Source: Myxocyprinus asiaticus
Taxonomy: Eukaryota; Chordata; Actinopteri; Cypriniformes; Catostomidae
Assembly (NCBI RefSeq): GCF_019703515.2
Contig: NC_059362.1
Coordinates: 30,048,326-30,112,325 of the forward strand
Direction: 5' to 3'
Length of the DNA: 64,000 nt
Below are positions 1 through 11,144 of the stretch, in pieces. How positions within the stretch are numbered: the first letter of the stretch is position 1; the number at the start of each line of letters is the position of its first letter. The notes beneath the pieces were generated by a model. That model made no database searches. It worked only from the letters and a program-made list of their open reading frames with translations, and had not been told where the DNA came from. Position numbers and translations under genes: made by a program.

Positions 1-79
1 CAGAGGCAGAGTCAAAAAATAAAATAACCTGAAGATACGCGATGTGTCCTTTTGCAGGAGAACACCGAACGTTTGTTTA
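1..79 (-). other. start of the sox11 3' UTR
   Basis: This A/T-rich stretch lies directly downstream of the sox11 stop codon on the minus strand. The poly(A) site is beyond the window edge. No other feature is seen. Confidence 0.6.
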
Positions 80-1126
80 TTAGTACGTGAAAACCAGATC
101 TGAAAAGTTCGCCTCGAGCCAGTCTCCCGCGATCATCTCACTCAGCTCAGGAGTGCAATAGTCCGGGAACTCAAAGTGAGAACAGAGGCTGCCCTCGCTG
201 AACGAGTCCAAATCTTTATCCACCAGAGACAGACAAAGGTTTCCTGAAGTGTTTCCCAGGTCCGCTGTGTGAGAGCCTGCCGCTAAGTTCAAACTGAAGT
301 CCACCAGCAAGTCGTCGGAGTCCTCGCTGGAGCTGCTGGACGATGAGGAGACGGACCTGAAAGAGGATGCTGGTGAGACGGAGGCAGGGTAAACTGCGCT
401 CTGTTTGGTAATGTTCTTGAAGTTGTAAAATAGTCTACTGCCGCTCGTGTGCGTGGACTCCTCGTACATACTCGCGCCTTCCGACTCGGAACTCATTGTG
501 GGGCTCGCCGGGACGTTATGCAGTCTGATGTGATCCTCATCCTCGTAGTCATCATCCTCATCGTCCTCTTCATCATCTGTAAGTTCCCTTTTGATAGACT
601 TGGCCACTTTTAAGTTTGTGAAAACATAGTTGAATCTGCAGTCTTGTGAAGAAGCTCTCGCGCTGATGTGTCCCGGTTTGCCCGGCTTGAGTTTTGTGCA
701 CTTCTTCGCCGCGGCTTTGACACTTTTGCTGCCCTTCTCCGGCGACTGCACCGCTGGTTTCAAAGATCCGTCGAGCTTTGGCTTTTTCTTGGGTCTGTAT
801 TTGTAGTCGGGGTAGTCAGCCATGTGTTGGAGCCGCAGCCGTTCGGCTTCCCGGATGAAGGGAATCTTTTCACTGTCCTTCAGCATTTTCCACCGCTTTC
901 CCAGTCTTTTGGAAATCTCAGCATTGTGCATGTCCGGCGACTGCTCCATGATTTTTCTCCTCTCAATTTTGGACCACACCATAAAAGCATTCATGGGTCG
1001 TTTAATGTGGCCGGTGGCTGTCTTGCACCAGTCCGGTTTCGGTGGCACCGGGCTGCATGCCATCAGCTCGTTCTCCTCCGTATCCGTGGTCTCCCGCGAC
1101 ATGCTGCACTCCGTTTGCAGCACCAT
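80..1126 (-). CDS. sox11: Transcription factor Sox11 (SoxC, HMG box), 348 aa
   Basis: A single uninterrupted exon encodes a group C SOX protein, a nuclear HMG-box factor that binds ATTGTT-like sites. The HMG box lies at about residues 41-109 (RPMNAFMVW at 43-51, [10 protein letters not shown] near 73-82, DYPDYKYRP at 104-112), followed by a basic nuclear-localisation stretch. The C-terminal 33 residues (316-348, ending NFSDLVFTY) form the SoxC transactivation helix. The ending with [16 protein letters not shown] is Sox11-like rather than Sox4-like. A block with FKNITKQ, an acidic run (184-198) and a possible sumoylation motif IKRE (178-181) also fit Sox11. I chose the Met at 1126 because MVLQTE aligns with the usual MVQQ-type SoxC start; the frame stays open upstream to a Met at 1180. 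It is shorter than the roughly 440-residue mammalian protein because the glycine/alanine-rich linkers are absent. Residue 100 is Gln where Lys is usual. Paralogue a or b is unresolved. Confidence 0.94.
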   Translation of the reverse strand: MVLQTECSMSRETTDTEENELMACSPVPPKPDWCKTATGHIKRPMNAFMVWSKIERRKIMEQSPDMHNAEISKRLGKRWKMLKDSEKIPFIREAERLRLQHMADYPDYKYRPKKKPKLDGSLKPAVQSPEKGSKSVKAAAKKCTKLKPGKPGHISARASSQDCRFNYVFTNLKVAKSIKRELTDDEEDDEDDDYEDEDHIRLHNVPASPTMSSESEGASMYEESTHTSGSRLFYNFKNITKQSAVYPASVSPASSFRSVSSSSSSSSEDSDDLLVDFSLNLAAGSHTADLGNTSGNLCLSLVDKDLDSFSEGSLCSHFEFPDYCTPELSEMIAGDWLEANFSDLVFTY

Positions 1127-1320
1127 GTTCCCTCTTGCGTTCACAGTTTCAGAAAGTTCAACGCTACTTTCCCCCCTCAATAGACTCGCAGCTGCCGTGC
1201 TCTGCTCTCTCTAGTCAAACCTCTTTTCAAACTTACCGTCTGCCTTCTTAACTAGTTCCTAGGTTTCTCATATCGATTACGTCACGTATAATTATCCAAT
1301 AGCGTGCCTCGACTCCTCCC
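1127..1320 (-). promoter_or_regulatory. sox11 5' UTR and proximal promoter
   Basis: This is the sequence directly upstream of the sox11 start. It holds a CRE/ATF-like word, ACGTCACGT (1279-1287), and a CCAAT box (1296-1300, ATTGG when read toward the gene). Between them lies an A/T word, TATAATTAT (1287-1295). Spacing relative to a transcription start cannot be judged from sequence. The words are seen; promoter function is inferred from position. Confidence 0.5.
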
Positions 1321-1653
1321 ACAAGCTCTGTCACTGTTAACCCTTTGCGTGCGCGCGCCTGTGGGTGGGATTTTATTTTTATTTTTTTCAATATGTCTGG
1401 ACTTTGGTGAGCAAGACGGGCATGTTGAATGAACATCAGGGCATAGATTAAGTGAAAGGGTAAACATTCAGTTTTATTTTGCTGTATTTGAAAAATTAGA
1501 GCATTAACTTTTCACCATATTTGAGTAAATGCAAAACTACATGTTGAAGAAACTGCGGGTGGCGCTTCAACACTAGGCTACTGTCTTCACTGATTCATGT
1601 CATGACTGTGAAACAGTGTTGGTGTTGATTATACCCCACTCAGGGGTTGTAGA

Positions 1654-1767
1654 CCCCCCCCCCCCCCCCCCATAATCAAAACAAGCAAGTACAACCCCCC
1701 CCCAATATTTATACCATGATCAATGGAAACATGTAAATTCTTCATACTGTAACCCCCCCCCCCCCCC
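1654..1767. repeat. cluster of poly-C runs
   Basis: There are runs of 18 C (1654-1671), 9 C (1695-1703) and 15 C (1753-1767) within 115 bases. They are simple sequence that could fold into G-rich structures on the minus strand. Confidence 0.9.
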
Positions 1768-1995
1768 AAATCTACGCCCTTGACCCCACTTTCTCTATTA
1801 TGCAAGGAAAATGTATGTGGGTTATTGCTCTAAAGCATGAGCGCATGACAGAATAATGATTTTTAAATACATTCCACACGCCTTGACCTACATATTTACA
1901 TTGCATATTTGTCTTTATGGTAGTGTAATGATGTGTCCAGAGAGCAGACAGGAGAGCGAGTGCAAAGATTTGCTGTGTCAAGGAGGTAAGCAACT

Positions 1996-2026
1996 CTATC
2001 TCTCTCTCTCTCTCTCTCCCTCTCTG
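1996..2026. repeat. (CT)n microsatellite
   Basis: A short, slightly interrupted TC dinucleotide tract. Confidence 0.85.
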
Positions 2027-2304
2027 CAGACCACCACAGCTTTGGCTGAAGGCCAGCTCCTTCTCTAAAAACCCTCTACAGCGTTGTCTCTTTTCTGCTT
2101 CCCCTAGAGGGCAATCATTTACCCCTTTGAATCAGTCCTGCCCTGCCCCCACCCATCACCGCCTCCCCCACCACAGACTCATGCAGTGACACATTAGAAA
2201 TGCAGTGAGAGGATTCTGCCTCTGTCTCCTTCAGCATGGGCAGTTTTGCATGGAGATATTGAGATATAGCCTAAGATTAATTTTCACAGGCATTGTCACC
2301 CACA

Positions 2305-2803
2305 GACCCCCCTCCCCCATCCCAGATGTGTACTATATGACTTTCTTTCTTCTGCTGAACACAAACGAAGATTTGTAGAAAAGAATTTCAGCTCTGTAGG
2401 TCCTCACAATGCAAGTGAATGATGACCAAAACTCTGAAGGGCCAAAAGGCACATAAAGGCAGCATAAAAGTAATCCATAAGACTCCAGTGGTTAAATTTA
2501 TATCTTCAGTAGTGATATGATAGATATAGCAAAAAAGTACGTAAATATTGATTTGTTTCTCACCTACACCTGTCATATCACTTCTGAAGATATGGCTTTA
2601 ACCACTTGATGGCTTTTATGTGCTTTTTGGAGCTTCAAAATTTTGGTCACCATTCACTTGCATTGTGAGGACCTACAGAGCTGAAATATTCTTCTAAAAA
2701 TCTTTGTTTATGTTCTTCAGATGAAAAAGTCACATCTTGGATGGCATGAGGGTGAGTAAATGATGAGATAATTTTCATTTTTGGACAAACTATCCCTTTA
2801 AAA
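2305..2803. mobile_element. foldback MITE, family A, left end truncated
   Basis: Right terminus reads AACTATCCCTTTAA, the inverse of the family start TTAAAGGGATAGTTCACCC. The two arms are imperfect inverse complements: GACTTTCTTTCTTCTG on the left, and on the right a fragment around the word AATGATGAG. The middle carries the matching words AGTAATCCAT and its inverse. Non-coding. The extreme left TIR is missing. Confidence 0.75.
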
Positions 2804-2917
2804 GTTATATAATTATAATCTAACTTAAAATGCTAGGAAAAAATCTAGATGTAGGCCTACAGTGTATAAATGGATAGCTTGTGACATATTCCTGGTTGGT
2901 CTTTGAATATTGGCCTT

Positions 2918-2943
2918 GGAATCAAAAAGGTTGAGAACCACTG
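2918..2943 (-). mobile_element. terminus of a hAT-like element
   Basis: AAGGTTGAGAACCACTG is the inverse of the hAT-type terminus CAGTGGTTCTCAACCTT. No partner end is visible upstream, so this is a remnant. Confidence 0.45.
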
Positions 2944-3830
2944 ATTTAGCAGATACTTTTATTGAACTTTCAAGTATAATACAAGCAATAGCATTTACAA
3001 TAACAGAACATAATACAAAAAGTGCTACATACCAAATTTCCACAAGTACCAAAGAAGTACAATGCAAGAGCAGACATGTAAGAGCAGGTTTTTTTGTGTG
3101 TGCAATAGGACTAGATAGTCAAGTGCTGGCAGGAAGGGCAAGTTTTCAGTCGTTTTTTAAAGATTGCGTCAAACAATAATAATACCCTCCTGCTCTCAAA
3201 GCAGCGGTGCATTACATTAAATTACATAAGGCTTGTACAGTAGTAAAATGGGCCTGTCTGAGAGATGTTATAAAGAGTGAGAGAAGAGCACGCCAGACAG
3301 AAATGACTCATCTTCTCCATGGCGTTTATCTTCCTTGGACTAGGAGCTGCCACTCACCCACTGGAGAAGTGCTAAAGCAATGGATCGATAGACAGTCCTG
3401 ACTAAGAGCTATCTGATATTGAAGATGCAGGAATGTATTCCTTCTGAATGGCCCCTAGACAGACTTGTTCAATGCCTTCATCCTCAACAGCACATAAAAG
3501 GCCAAAGTCAGATTAGGTGACTACTGGGTAGAAGGGACACTTGCAACGGGTGGAGTGCCATATTCACATAAATGAGTTAACAGGCCTAGCATCCTGGCCA
3601 TTGATTGGGAATGAAATGTCTTGCTTTGGTCTTTGGGGCCATAGCTTACCTAACGGCTGCCGTTAGATGTGTGAACTCAAAGCACTGTTAAGTAGGTGTG
3701 GAAACGGGCTGTTGTGATTGTTTTGTAACACTTTGTGTTTTTGTCTTGCAAAGCTGTGTAGGCTGGATGGAAATATTTGGGCTTAATACATTTAATTTAT
3801 TCACTGATGGTTAAACAATTCTTTGTCTTT
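2944..3830. other. intergenic, possible old repeat, no gene seen
   Basis: The left part starts with TTTAGCAGATACTTTTAT, which resembles a dispersed fish repeat. The rest appears unique and non-coding. Confidence 0.4.
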
Positions 3831-4365
3831 AAAGGAATATTCCGGGTTCAATACAAATTAAACACAGTCGACAGCATTTGTGGCTTAATGTTGATCACCA
3901 CAAAAGTTACGTTTGCGTCTTCCCTCAAATCGAGGTTACAGTGAGACTCTTACAACGGAAGTATATGGGACCAAATTTTGGAGGGTTCAAAGACAGAAAT
4001 GTGATGCATATAATCTTATAAAAGCACTTACATGAATTCTTCTGTTAAAACATATTATTTGAGCTGTAAAGTTGTTTAAATAGTCATTTTTACAGTCATT
4101 TTAGGGTATGTTGACATTACATCATCATGGCAATGAAGATGTAAAATTGACTATAACTTCACACAGAAAAGTATAGTAAGCGATTTTATCACACTAATAT
4201 CATGTTAATATGCATATTGATTATGTCTTGTGGCTATACTTTTGAAATAATGAGTACTTTAACGTTTACAGATTGGCCCCGTTAATTTTTTATGGTAATC
4301 AATATTATGCCACAAATGCTGCTGATTGAGCTTAACTGGTATTGAACCTGGAATACTCCTTTAAT
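3831..4365. mobile_element. foldback MITE, family B, complete
   Basis: The left end TTAAAGGAATATTCCGGG is mirrored by a right end in which AACCTGGAATACTCCTTTAA can be read. Internal words such as GACAGCATTTGTGG and CCACAAATGCTGCTGAT are inverse partners. Non-coding; about 535 bp. Confidence 0.8.
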
Positions 4366-4633
4366 TAAACGAAATAGGTCTTCACTTTCAATCCGTGGCA
4401 GTAGACAACATACTACAAATGCTGTAGAAAATGATTTGATTTTCAAAGAAATCTAGAGCAACTAATCTCTTTTGACAATTTTCTTTTATGCATGCTTTCT
4501 TTTTGGTCTAATGCTTATCTCTTATTCCGTCTTTACCAAAACATATATATTTTTTCTTTCTCTAGTGAAAATACCACTGTCGCTGTGATTTGGGGAGGGT
4601 AAAGGATTTTGTTATCAGCATTAGATAAGGAGT
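4353..4633. repeat. local duplication, copy 1
   Basis: Begins CCTTTAATTAAACGAAATAG and runs through AGTGAAAATACCACTGTC to TTAGATAAGG. It is clearly related to 5732-5915. It includes the tip of the family B MITE. Confidence 0.7.
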
Positions 4634-5731
4634 CTCTGAAGTGGAATACATACTGTAATACAATTGACCCCATGTCTCCACACCTTCAAGGTCTGATGCT
4701 TGGCAGACAGGAGTGACTTCACGAGACCATAAACAATGAATACTTAACACACTGGTGTGTGCTTGTCCTATATATACGTTGTCATTTCTGCAAACGCAAT
4801 GGAGATTACACTCTATCACTGTAACCGTAAAAAAACACATGTCTTTATTAATTCTCAAATCAAATCACTGTAAACTTCATTGACATCAAACCTCATTGGT
4901 TCTTTCGTGTCTCGTCACCAAATGATATGACGTCATGATATTTATATATTGTGAATATCAATATCAATATCATGAATACATCGTGTTTCACAAGAGAAAG
5001 AACGTCATATGGAATTGGAACAACATGAGGGTGAGAAATACAATTCCAGAATTTTCATTACTGGGTTTACTATGCCTTCAAAGAAAATAATGCATAAAAC
5101 CAGCAGTGTACTGCTGATCTCTAGTAGGTAATGTGCACTACAAAAGTTAGTGGCTTTGTGTTGTCAAGCATCATAAAAACCAAGCTTAAGTCTTCTTACA
5201 AATTCTTTAAAGCAAATAATGCTTAAAACCAGCAGCTGAGCTCTGGTAGGTATGGCACACTTGTTTGCCGCTTTTTGCAGTAATAGTAAACATGTATTCA
5301 AAGGTTCTCGTGGGGCCCTGACCCACTATAATGAGAGTGTGTTTAGTCTGAAGGCCAGGCCCTGTGTTGATGGATTGCACTGCCTGAGGGAGTGTTGTTT
5401 TTTTTTCCTTCTTTTCTCTTGACACCACAGGAAGGCTCGACAAGGTGCAGGGTGGACATAGATTTCTGAGTGTGTGTGCCCTTTTCAAACTATAGATTCC
5501 TGGAGCTGATTTTGTGTCATAGCTACAGGCCTCATGAATATGTGGTGGCAAAGGGCAAGATGAAAGGCATCAATCAGATAATGTTGCTTTATTATCTTGC
5601 TCCATATACATGCAAGGTGAATAAATATTAAAAAGTACTTGAGCTGATGTTTAAAATCAAAATCATTTCCAGTTGTACCATAACACTGTGATGAGAAAAT
5701 ATTTGAACTAGTTTTTGTATTACATGTGGAA
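4634..5731. other. intergenic with MITE remnant and small duplications
   Basis: Near 4985-5080 there is a decayed right arm of a family A MITE (AACATGAGGGTGAGAAATA). Two short related segments containing AAAACCAGCAG lie near 5097 and 5225. No gene seen. Confidence 0.45.
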
Positions 5732-5995
5732 AATTCCTTTAATTAAACTTAATAGGTATTTACTTTCAATCTGTTAACACAAAATATACCACAAATGTTG
5801 TATGAAATTATTTTATTTTAAATTTTTATGTTTATTTATTTTCTTTCTCTAGTGAAAATACCATTGTCACTGTGTTTGGGGTGAGAAAGATTTTGTTATC
5901 AGAGTTAGATAAGAACTTTTATTAAAATCCAAATCACTACCTGCGTTGTACCAAAACACTGTGATGAAATAATGTTTGACCTAGTTTTACAGAAT
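5650..5995. repeat. local duplication, copy 2 plus a second duplicated unit
   Basis: 5732-5915 repeats 4353-4633 with an internal deletion. On either side, 5650-5726 and 5921-5995 are also copies of each other (both contain ACACTGTGATGA followed by CTAGTTTT). No coding content. Confidence 0.65.
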
Positions 5996-6093
5996 TACAA
6001 GGTCTGGAATCAGTCCAGACATTTTTGGAATCAGAATTCAAATCTTTCTTTTAACTAACCAGCCATTTTGAGTGCAACAAGAGCTAAGCTCCT

Positions 6094-6512
6094 TTAAGGA
6101 ATAGTTCACCCAAAAATGAAAATCTCTCATAATTTACTCTCCCACATGCCATCCCAGATGTGTATTACTTTCTTTCTTCTGCAGAACACAAAGATATTTA
6201 GAAGAATATTTAATCTATGTTGGTCCATACAATGCAAGTAAATGGTGGCCATACGACTCCAGTGGTTTAATATCTTCTGAAGCGATGCAATCACTTTGTG
6301 TGAGAAACAGATCAATATTTATATTAATAAAGAATCTGTTTCTCACCCAAAGTTATTGTTCACTTGAATTGATTGGACCTATAGAGCAGAAATATTATTC
6401 TAAAAATCATTGTTTGTGTTCTGCAGGAGAAAGAAAGTCATACACATCTGGGATGGCATAAGGGTGAGTAAATGATGAGAGAATTTTCATTTTTTAGGTG
6501 AACTATTACTTT
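6094..6512. mobile_element. foldback MITE, family A
   Basis: Left end TTAAGGAATAGTTCACCC, right end GGTGAACTATTACTTTA. The arms match through the ACTTTCTTTCTTCTGC and GAGAAAGAAAGTC words. Non-coding. Confidence 0.8.
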
Positions 6513-6935
6513 ATAAAAGGAACATACTGATTCCAAACCTGTATTATATTCTTTCTTCCATGAAACAAAAAATGGAGGAGATCAGCAGAATGTTGAAACT
6601 GCTCTTTTCCATTCAGTGAAAGTGAATGGTGACCAGGGGCTGTTAAGCTTCAAAAACAACTGAAAGCACCACAAAAGCACCATAGCATGACCAAGCTATG
6701 GAGGAGGGGAATATTTTTAGTGAATAACAACTTAAATTTCTGTCTTCTCCATACACAAAGCTATCGTCATGTGTCAGACGACTTGGAATATAGCACATGA
6801 GTCATAAGGACTACTGTTATGGTCCTTATATGCTGCAGTAGTTAGAACATAATGCCTGACATCTTATTTAGTGGCTTACAGAAGCAAGAAAGTCATATGG
6901 GTTTGGAACTACATGAGAGTGAGTAAAAGATGACA
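6513..6935. mobile_element. decayed relative of MITE family A
   Basis: It carries the family words TGATTCCAAACCTGTAT and AGAAAGTCATATGGGTTTGG in inverse orientation around an internal region. The termini are degenerate. It directly abuts the preceding MITE. Confidence 0.5.
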
Positions 6936-6936
6936 A

Positions 6937-7482
6937 GTTAAGCTGAATCAACAGCATTTGTGGCATAATGTTGATTACCACTAAAATGTATTTCGACTTG
7001 TTAAAGTTAACATTTATTAAAAAACAAAACAAAATAAAAGGCACAGTAATCCACTTGCAATGGAAGTGAATGGGGCCAGTCCATAAACAAATTAAAATAA
7101 ACACTGTTTCAAAAGTATAGCCACAATATGTAAACATTATACATGTTAACATGATTTTAGTATCGCTTACCAGTTGTTATCAGTATATTATCAGTTGTAA
7201 TATTGCATATTACTTTATATCATTTTATGTCATATCATTTATATCAAATAATTTTAACATGTACAGTATATTTATGTTTATGTCTTGTTGATATACTTTT
7301 GTAACAATATGTATTTTAGCATTTATGGACTAGCCCAAATCACTTTGTAAGTGCCTTACTGTAATTATGATTTTTTAATTTTTTTATTATTTAAATAATT
7401 TAGAACAAATCTAAATTATTTTTGTGGTAATAAACATTATGCCACAAATGCTGCTGATTGAACCTGAAACATTCCTTTAAGA
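6937..7482. mobile_element. foldback MITE, family B
   Basis: Left words CAACAGCATTTGTGGCATAA and right words GCCACAAATGCTGCTGATTG are inverse complements. The right end reads CATTCCTTTAA. The outermost left TIR is missing. Confidence 0.75.
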
Positions 7483-8457
7483 AATGTTGAGATCAAACAC
7501 AGTTTCTAATTGTTAAGAAATGTTCCCTCCTTTCTCATCGCACACTTCTTTCTGTTAAATTTTACAGTGCAGAAACTTCAGGCTGTTCCCAAAAAACACT
7601 GAATTAGTAAGCTGTCATTGGTTTACTCACAAACTGCTCACAGATACTTGAAAATTAAAGTTCTCCTTTCCTCGGCAAGCCTCTTTTGAGCACTTCATCC
7701 CTGAGGGCATACTAATTTAAAGGTAAGAAGAGGATGTCATCAATTGTGAACAAATAAGACAATGGTGAGGAGGGGCCTGGGTTGAGGGGGTGACAGCTGT
7801 AGAGATGTGTAGGAAAAGAAAAAATACAAAGATAATGATCACGACTCCTGGATAAAAGAAGTTATTATTTCCCAGCAGTTCATCTCGTGTTGACGTTGGA
7901 GTTAATTACCTGGTGCAGGGAGACAGCGGTGCACCAAGCCCGAGCATGACAAAAACAGAAAGGCTAAAGTTGAGGTTGCAGGTGGGCTTATTCAGAAGAA
8001 CCTGCAGGTAGCGAGATCCACAGCTTGCTCTTTATCTGAGGCACCGCGTCAACATCCATAATGAGCACTCACGCCCCCTCACAGTTTAATGAATGTTGAG
8101 ACACCACAAGAATTGGTAGGAGGGGAGGAAATACTGCTGTTGAAACATGGTATTTAACAAAATTTAAGTGAAATGTGAAGGGCTTTTTCCTTACGATTTT
8201 AAAAAGACCTAGGGAGTTGTGCTCCCCATGGCTGTTGAAGTGAATAACATGATGATTACAAAGCCCATTTAGATTACAAAGCAGAAATTGAATGCAGTCT
8301 GAAATTGATGTGAATTTCACACTTAATTATGCACACAACTATCACTTATTTCTGTTGATTATTTAAATGTACATTACTTTTACAAACATAAACTCTGTGA
8401 TAAACACTGAGTCATGGGCTGACTAAACTAAACAGGGTCTGATCTGTTAAAATGCTA
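7483..8457. other. unique intergenic DNA, candidate regulatory region
   Basis: There are no repeat signatures. The part at about 7860-8060 is richer in G/C and contains GTTAATTACC (homeodomain-like) and a compact non-coding block. No open frame is convincing. Confidence 0.35.
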
Positions 8458-8920
8458 AAGTGCTTCTGAATTGGTGGGTCGTGACCCAAAAATGGGTAGG
8501 GTCACGAACAGCAGGGAAAAACAATGCTAAATGCAAAAAATAAAATGCAATGAACCATATAATTGTGCATTTTTAGGAGGACAATTGCAAAGTAAATAGG
8601 ATAGCAAAGTAAATATAAACTTTTAAAAGGGAGGAGAAATACTTCACATATCGTTTGTGGTTGATGTCAAACTACAGTATTTTGGTGCAAATTAATTTGC
8701 CACTTGGTATAAGTTAGACAAATTAGACAGATGTCAACATGGACAATTTGTTTGACATCATCAAAAACCAGAAAATAAGAGAAAATTCAACTCCAAAACA
8801 ATAAATACTTTTTGCCTGAACCACTGAAATGTTACCCTTGGTCCATATATTAAATGTCACTCTTATGCCTTACCTAACTCATTTCGGAGCATTCAATTGC
8901 AGTACACAACCCTACATTTT

Positions 8921-9390
8921 AATATTTAATATTTGGAAAATTCTGTCATAATTTACTAATTTATTTCTTTATTGCTTATTTGCTAATTGTTTTGTTCAAG
9001 CTGATCTCACAGTGAAATTAGAAACAGTAGGTTGACTTTTCTTTAGTACAAATCGGTCTGTGATAACCAAAATTAGAAACACTGCCCCCAGTGGCCAAAG
9101 TGGGAAGTGTTGCTGGGTGTATTTGCAAGTCTGAGCTCAATTTTCCGGGTGAAATGTCCACGGAGGGGCACCAAAAGCGTTTTAAGCTATACAGGATATA
9201 ATACAGTGAAGAGGAATGCATATTTTATAAACTATGCCACCCAACCCAAACCTAAACCTAATCATCAGTGGAGTAAAAATGTGATGTTAGGGTGAAAAAT
9301 ACAACCTCCGTTTTTTGTTAGCAAATAAGCAATAAAGAAAGCAATGAGTATGCTTAAATGATGACAGAATTTTCAAATTATTTAATATTA
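8921..9390. mobile_element. foldback element with ~70-bp arms
   Basis: The left arm (8921-8986) contains GAAAATTCTGTCAT and TATTGCTTATTTGCTAA. The right arm (9318-9390) carries their inverse complements. The interior is non-coding. Confidence 0.7.
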
Positions 9391-10003
9391 AAATTCCTTG
9401 CATCACTTAATAACAGGAAAATGTAATCTGATTCTGATTATTGTGATAGGTCACACCCAACACTGCTCAGTAGCAGCTCTATACATGCTTTGCAGTGACA
9501 CTGAAGGGACGTCAACAAGATAAAAAATATGAATAAGTGAGTATAATATTTCATTTAAGACATATCACTGTTCCATTATAAGAGTTCTTCGTGAGTGAAA
9601 TAGTCTATCCTTTATTTACATGTAGGGCCTACACAAGCATACAATAGAGCACAAATTATAATTGAAACTTGCATAATATAAGTGCACAAATTTTATGCAT
9701 AGTGGCAATGTAGTAAACATCTAGCCCTATTTTTAATTATTACAGCGATGAGGCCTGCAGCCCCTTATTTTTTTCTGCATTTAACCCCTGACCGAAAAAG
9801 TTTGTACACCCCTGGGTTAGGGGATCTAAAATATCAGTATGATAGCATAATGTAACTAAACTTATATTTAAAAGTATAATTAAATATATCGGTTAAACAT
9901 GCAGGATAAACCAGAAGATTGCAGAGCCTGTGACGGAATCGTCCGAACGGCATGACAATGACGACCGTGTTGTCTTGGTCATGAGACCAAGCCCTAAAAT
10001 ACA
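9391..10003. other. intergenic, no gene seen
   Basis: A/T-rich DNA between the foldback element and the DIRS derivative. AAAAAGTTTGTACACCCCTG at 9795-9814 looks like the terminus of a further hAT-type element; no partner end was found. Confidence 0.4.
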
Positions 10004-10396
10004 GTTCCCTATCTGTCACTCACTCGACGTTCTCGCCCTTGGGAGCCCCAAACACCTCTGATATTTGAGAAAAGGCCAATGAAAATTGCAGAGTGGGAAT
10101 TTGTATGCTTCTCCCCCTGGACATACGGGTATAAAAGGAGCCAGCTTGTAACCACTTATTCAGATTTGTTCTTCGGAGCTGAGCGGTGTCGATGAATTCC
10201 ACTGCCATTCCATTCACCTCTACAAAGTGTTGTAATCTGTTGGATATATGGCGCATTGCAGCGGGTTTTCCTCCTCTTGTACGGATAAGTGCAGAGAACG
10301 CCCCTGGGTGCTTCAGCAGCTATGCTATAAGAGTACATACTTAAAAGAGTATTTCCTCTAAAATAGTAAGCACTGACAGAAAGCGTCTTTTTAAAG

Positions 10397-10609
10397 ATGC
10401 CTTTCCGTCTGTGTGTTGTTCCTGGATGCGGTCGCTATCTCTCCGCCTCTGATGGGCATGATCGCTGCCTCACATGTACGGGCTGTAGCCATGCTGAGAT
10501 AGCGTTCGTGGATGGTTCATGCTCTCACTGCGAGAGCATGACCATGGCAATGTTGCAGTCCCAGCTTTCCTTCTTCAGAGGCCTATGGGCACCAGGCCGC
10601 GATGGTTAG
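10397..10609 (+). pseudogene. DIRS gag N-terminus fragment
   Basis: About 70 codons beginning MPFRLCVVPGCGRYLSASDG, with cysteine pairs (CLTCTGC, CSHC) and a histidine that could form a small zinc-binding module. The start matches the equivalent position of the larger copy (26360-26376). The frame closes at TAG (10607-10609), and the following DIRS gag sequence is rearranged. No function is expected. Confidence 0.7.
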
Positions 10610-10959
10610 CGCACGATTTGGGGACCCCAATGGGAGTGGTTCTGCCGGGTGAACCCCCACGGACCTCCCATTCCCATGTATGCTCGTTTGCCCTGGTCGA
10701 GTTCTGGGATGAGACAGGCAGCTCGCCCCAGGGCGAGTTTAATGTCTCTTTTGGAGCTCAGGAGCAGGATGAGCTCTCAATCGCTGCATCGGAGAGTGGG
10801 CTGGTACGGTCTGACACGGAGGACTTGGCTGGGTCGCCCGAGACTCACTTTCAAGGCCTGTAAGTCTACGTCATCCCTGACGGCCAAGGCTTACAGTGTC
10901 GCTGGAAATGCTGCCTCCGCCCTGCATGCCATGGCCCTCCTGCAAGTTCACTAGACCCT

Positions 10960-11132
10960 TCGGTCCGTCACTGTCGCCTCGCGTCTTTACGAAAGTTGCA
11001 GAGGCAGCCCTTGCCCCGCTAAGGGAAGTGGGCATCTGCATCCTCAATTATCTCAACAACTGGCTGATTCTAGCTCACTCTCGAGATCTATTGTGTGCGC
11101 ACAGGGACCTGGTGATCAAACACCTCAGCTGA
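10960..11132 (+). pseudogene. DIRS reverse transcriptase fragment, active site YLNN
   Basis: A short stretch of the RT palm (SLSPRVFTKVAEAALAPLRE, then ILNYLNNWLILAHS) is readable. In DIRS and related RTs the catalytic box is YLDD; here both aspartates read as asparagine. The frame ends in TGA soon after. The rest of RT and all of RNase H are deleted. Confidence 0.8.
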
Positions 11133-11144
11133 CTGGGGTTGATG

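Larger units (their letters stand above)
1321..2304. other. sox11 upstream flank, no gene seen
   Basis: Unique and low-complexity DNA. It holds poly-C runs and a CT tract but no coding signal or recognised transposon. Confidence 0.6.

Noticed and set aside
668..1214. Plus-strand open frames of 171 and 130 codons opposite sox11
   Set aside because: They lie entirely antisense to the HMG-box coding region and their composition follows from it; no independent protein motif.
4562..4858. 98-codon minus-strand frame as a host exon
   Set aside because: It overlaps a duplicated non-coding segment, has no splice context and no recognisable motif.
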